Assembly: GCA_018713485.1 (NCBI GenBank)
Contig: DVOQ01000055.1
Coordinates: 1-45,737, forward strand
Direction of reading: 5' to 3'
DNA length: 45,737 nucleotides
From: Candidatus Avisuccinivibrio pullicola
GTDB lineage: Bacteria; Pseudomonadota; Gammaproteobacteria; Enterobacterales; Succinivibrionaceae
Shown in pieces: positions 43,445-45,737 of the stretch. The translations under genes were made by a program, and so were the position numbers. The notes under the pieces were generated by a model, which saw only the letters and a program-made list of their open reading frames with translations, had not been told where the DNA came from and ran no database searches. The first letter of the stretch is position 1, and each line of letters opens with the position of its first letter.

Positions 43445-45289
43445 ATGCCGCTTATCTCCAAGGACTTTATCGTTAACCGCCTGTTACCGGCTGTCAAAAT
43501 CGACAGTCTTATCGGCTCTTACGTGACCTTGAAGCCCAAGGGGAACAATTTAAGCTGCTGCTGTCCCTTTCATCAGGAAAAGACCCCTTCCTTCTATGTT
43601 ACGCCCTCGCGGGGCACGTATCACTGCTTTGGCTGCGGGGCGCATGGCAATGTCATCGACTTTCTGATGAAGTTCAAGAATCTGAGCTTCACCGAGGCCA
43701 TCGAGGAATTGGCGCAGTTTGCCGGCATCCCCGTGGAGTACGAGGACGGCGGGAACAGCTTTGACCGCGACAAATACGCCCGCTACTACGATCTGATGGA
43801 TCGCTGCGCGGCCTTTTTTGTCCGTGAGCTTACGAAAAGTAAGGCCGCGCAGGATTACTGGTATAAAAAGCGCGAGCTCAGCAAAGACACGGTGTTAAAG
43901 AACCGCCTGGGCTTTGCCCCGGCAGACTGGGACAATTTAAGGCAGGTGGCACGCTCTGATGAGGAGTACCGCATCCTTGCCGACCTGGGCATGGTGAACG
44001 TGAAGGAGAACGGCAAGAGCTTCGCCATGTTCAGAAACCGCGTCATGATCCCCATCGTGAACCTCAAAGGCAAGGTGATAAGCTTTGGCGGGCGCACCAT
44101 GGGCGATGACGAACCCAAATATTTAAATACCCGCGAGACGCCGATTTTCAGAAAGAGAAAGGAGCTCTTCGGTCTGTACGAGACCCTGGCCGAACACCGC
44201 AACCGTCCTGCCTCCATCGTCATCGTGGAGGGCTACATGGATGTCATCGCGCTGCGTCAGGCGGGGGTGACCAATGCCGTGGCCTCCTTAGGTACCGCCA
44301 CCACGCCCGATCACTTTAAGCTCATGTACCGCTACACAAAGAAGGTGATCTGCTGCTATGACGGCGATAAGGCAGGACGTAAGGCCGCCTGGCACGCCCT
44401 GGAGACGGTAAGTCCCATTCTTACCCCCGACTGCGAGATGCGTTTTGCCTTCCTGCCCCCCGAGCATGATCCGGATTCTCTGGTCAGGGCCGAGGGCGCG
44501 GGCGGATTTCAGCGTTTTCTGGACGCGGCCATCTCCTTCCCCGAGTTTTTAATCCGTCACTGCGCTGAAGGCTTTGATTTAGCCGATCCGGGCCTGCGCT
44601 CGCAGTTTATCGCCGCCGTGCTGCCGCATATCAAGGCCGTTGCCGCCCTGCCCCTGCAGAGCGTCTGCGTCATGGAACTTTCCAAAGTCCTGTCTCTTGA
44701 TGAAAAGCGCGTTTTTGAGATGCTCGACGCTCTTCCAGCGCCGCAGGAGGCACCCTCTTACGTGGATCGCGATCCGGACTTCGTGCAGCATCCTAAGGCC
44801 ACGGAGGGTTCTCAGGCGGGCATTCTCAATACCCCGATGCGCCGTCTGGTGGCTTTTGCCCTGCAACAGCCGACCGTGGTCGCCCTCATGTACGATCGCG
44901 TGCACTTAGCGGAGCTTCCCGAGCTCTTAAGCACCTTAGGCGTGCGTGGGGTGAGCGAACTTAAATTTCTTTACGATCGCATCGCCGCGCAGCGTGACAT
45001 CACTCCCGCGCAGCTTATCGAGGTGGTGCGCGACACGCCGCGGGAGAAGGCCTTTAACGTGCTCTCCCACGCCTCCTTTATCCCCAATAAGGCCAATGGC
45101 GAGGAGCTGTCCATGGACGCCCGCTCCGAGTTTCTCTGTAAGCTCATCGCCGAGAGCATTTACGCCGCTCTTGAATATCAGACCCGCCTCGTCACCATTA
45201 AGGGTAAGGATATTTCAAGGGAAGATATGCTTAACGTGCAGAAATTAGGCCGGTTACTGGCGCGGCGCTTTACGGTAAGCGGCGCTTAA
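43445..45289 (+). CDS. dnaG: DNA primase
   Basis: Makes RNA primers for replication. The 614 residues (581 in E. coli) have the N-terminal CHC2 zinc finger (CCCPFHQEKTPSFYVTP, then YHCFGCGAHGNVIDFLM, about 38-75), the RNA-polymerase core with the Toprim acidic residues (VIVEGYMDVIALRQAGVTNA near 260; CCYDGDKAG near 305; EHDPDSLV near 340), and a C-terminal helicase-binding domain from about 460. E. coli rpsU and rpoD, its usual neighbours, are not next to it here; it lies between apaH and a tRNA gene. The Shine-Dalgarno site is weak. Confidence 0.96.
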   Translation: MPLISKDFIVNRLLPAVKIDSLIGSYVTLKPKGNNLSCCCPFHQEKTPSFYVTPSRGTYHCFGCGAHGNVIDFLMKFKNLSFTEAIEELAQFAGIPVEYEDGGNSFDRDKYARYYDLMDRCAAFFVRELTKSKAAQDYWYKKRELSKDTVLKNRLGFAPADWDNLRQVARSDEEYRILADLGMVNVKENGKSFAMFRNRVMIPIVNLKGKVISFGGRTMGDDEPKYLNTRETPIFRKRKELFGLYETLAEHRNRPASIVIVEGYMDVIALRQAGVTNAVASLGTATTPDHFKLMYRYTKKVICCYDGDKAGRKAAWHALETVSPILTPDCEMRFAFLPPEHDPDSLVRAEGAGGFQRFLDAAISFPEFLIRHCAEGFDLADPGLRSQFIAAVLPHIKAVAALPLQSVCVMELSKVLSLDEKRVFEMLDALPAPQEAPSYVDRDPDFVQHPKATEGSQAGILNTPMRRLVAFALQQPTVVALMYDRVHLAELPELLSTLGVRGVSELKFLYDRIAAQRDITPAQLIEVVRDTPREKAFNVLSHASFIPNKANGEELSMDARSEFLCKLIAESIYAALEYQTRLVTIKGKDISREDMLNVQKLGRLLARRFTVSGA

Positions 45290-45301
45290 GCGTTTCCCCC
45301 C

Positions 45302-45330
45302 TTTAAAAGAGAGGCGTCTTTAGGTATTAT
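45302..45330 (+). promoter_or_regulatory. Putative promoter of the tRNA gene
   Basis: TTTAAA (45302-45307, 4/6) and TATTAT (45325-45330) with a 17-base spacer, ending 16 bases before the tRNA. The palindrome AAGACGTCTT (45331-45340) lies just after the -10 box, at the expected start of transcription. Confidence 0.45.
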
Positions 45331-45346
45331 AAGACGTCTTCGACAT

Positions 45347-45423
45347 GGCCCTTTAGCTCAGTCGGTTAGAGCAAACGACTCATAATCGTTGGGTCCCCGG
45401 TTCGAGCCCGGGAAGGGCCACCA
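45347..45423 (+). tRNA. ileX: tRNA with CAU anticodon, probably tRNA-Ile2 (lysidine-modified)
   Basis: A 77-base cloverleaf with encoded CCA: acceptor stem GGCCCTT/AAGGGCC, D arm with AGCTCAGTCGGTTAGAGC, anticodon stem AACGA/TCGTT around the loop CTCATAA (anticodon CAT), and T arm CCCGG-TTCGAGC-CCGGG. A CAU anticodon means elongator Met or Ile2. The acceptor and anticodon-stem bases (GGCCC, CGACTCATAATCG) resemble E. coli tRNA-Ile2 more than its tRNA-Met, and E. coli ileX lies in the dnaG-rpoD neighbourhood. The modification by TilS is inferred. Confidence 0.85.
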
Positions 45424-45507
45424 TCCTTTAAGCGCCTAACTCCTTTCAAAGTCCAGGTCTCACAAAGCGGCGATAAGTCCCATCAGAAAGCAATGCCTGG
45501 CAGCGAG

Positions 45508-45612
45508 CATTTTCTGTGATCTGCATGCGTACGGATACCTTGGATCTGTGCATTAAGCGGTGGTGATTTACCTTGGATCTGTGCATTGAGCGGAGGTAGT
45601 TTACAGAAAATG
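45508..45612. repeat. 10-bp inverted repeats enclosing the tandem repeat
   Basis: CATTTTCTGT (45508-45517) and its exact reverse complement ACAGAAAATG (45603-45612) flank the tandem 33-bp repeat. A further hairpin CCGCGTAGC/GCTGCGCGG (45623-45644, TTTA loop, one G-T pair) lies just after. No gene is visible from 45424 to the end of the window. Confidence 0.6.
45536..45601. repeat. Two tandem 33-bp repeats
   Basis: TACCTTGGATCTGTGCATT opens each copy (45536-45568 and 45569-45601). The copies differ at a few positions only (AAGCGGTGGTGATT against GAGCGGAGGTAGTT). Confidence 0.8.
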
Positions 45613-45737
45613 GCCGCGAAAACCGCGTAGCTTTAGCTGCGCGGATGAAGCGGCCCCGCCTTAATGATAAAGTTTCTCAGGTGGCAGAACACTGAGGCGA
45701 AAACGTGGTAGTGCAGGGCATTCTTTACTTCTCAGGA

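Overview
The window looks like the chromosome of a moderately GC-rich gammaproteobacterium. Four blocks keep the gene order known from Escherichia coli: (i) cca-ygiM divergent from ygiF-glnE; (ii) nnr-tsaE-amiB-mutL-miaA-hfq-hflX-hflK-hflC-purA; (iii) ispB divergent from rplU-rpmA-obgE; (iv) folA convergent with apaH, followed by dnaG. In E. coli these blocks lie at separate places on the chromosome. Here they sit side by side, joined by short lineage-specific or degraded segments. A Succinivibrionaceae/Aeromonadales-like host is my best guess; it rests on gene content and protein similarity by eye, not on a search.

Layout. 1-339 is the tail of an ATPase/PD-(D/E)XK-type protein cut by the window edge. 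417-6878 holds RNA and nitrogen housekeeping genes (cca, ygiM, ygiF, glnE). 6910-8372 holds a small lipoprotein and a lipid A acyltransferase. 8553-13065 is a galactose regulon: a LacI/GalR-type repressor divergent from galE-galT-galK (Leloir pathway), with two repressor-type operators 136 bp apart and a terminator after galK.

13066-23202 is the accessory part. It holds a 39-bp-period palindromic array in front of an orphan AAA ATPase (DUF4143 type), degraded probable transposase remains, a DUF362 protein, and an AT-richer three-gene restriction-modification-like island: a cytosine-C5 methyltransferase facing a one-base-overlapping pair made of a PLD-type (NgoFVII-like) nuclease and a Z1-domain ATPase. 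These are followed by a ROK sugar kinase, a GNAT acetyltransferase, a hairpin-rich stretch with a possible tnpB tail, and a frameshifted WYL-regulator remnant.

23203-37160 runs from a MetE-like methyltransferase through the long nnr...purA cluster: metabolite repair, tRNA modification, cell-wall amidase, mismatch repair, Hfq, and the HflX/HflK/HflC proteins. 37161-38059 is a decayed region with a multiply broken gene and a 22-bp near-palindrome. 38060-45289 holds ispB, an unrecognised 166-aa gene, the ribosomal L21/L27-Obg operon with two promoters and a long leader, folA, apaH and dnaG. The window ends with a CAU-anticodon tRNA, most like tRNA-Ile2, and a short repeat structure of unknown nature.

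The strongest candidates for something little described are the methyltransferase/PLD nuclease/Z1 ATPase island and the palindromic array in front of the DUF4143 ATPase. At least eight genes also share the same -10-like hexamer, TACAAT, usually without a good -35 box.
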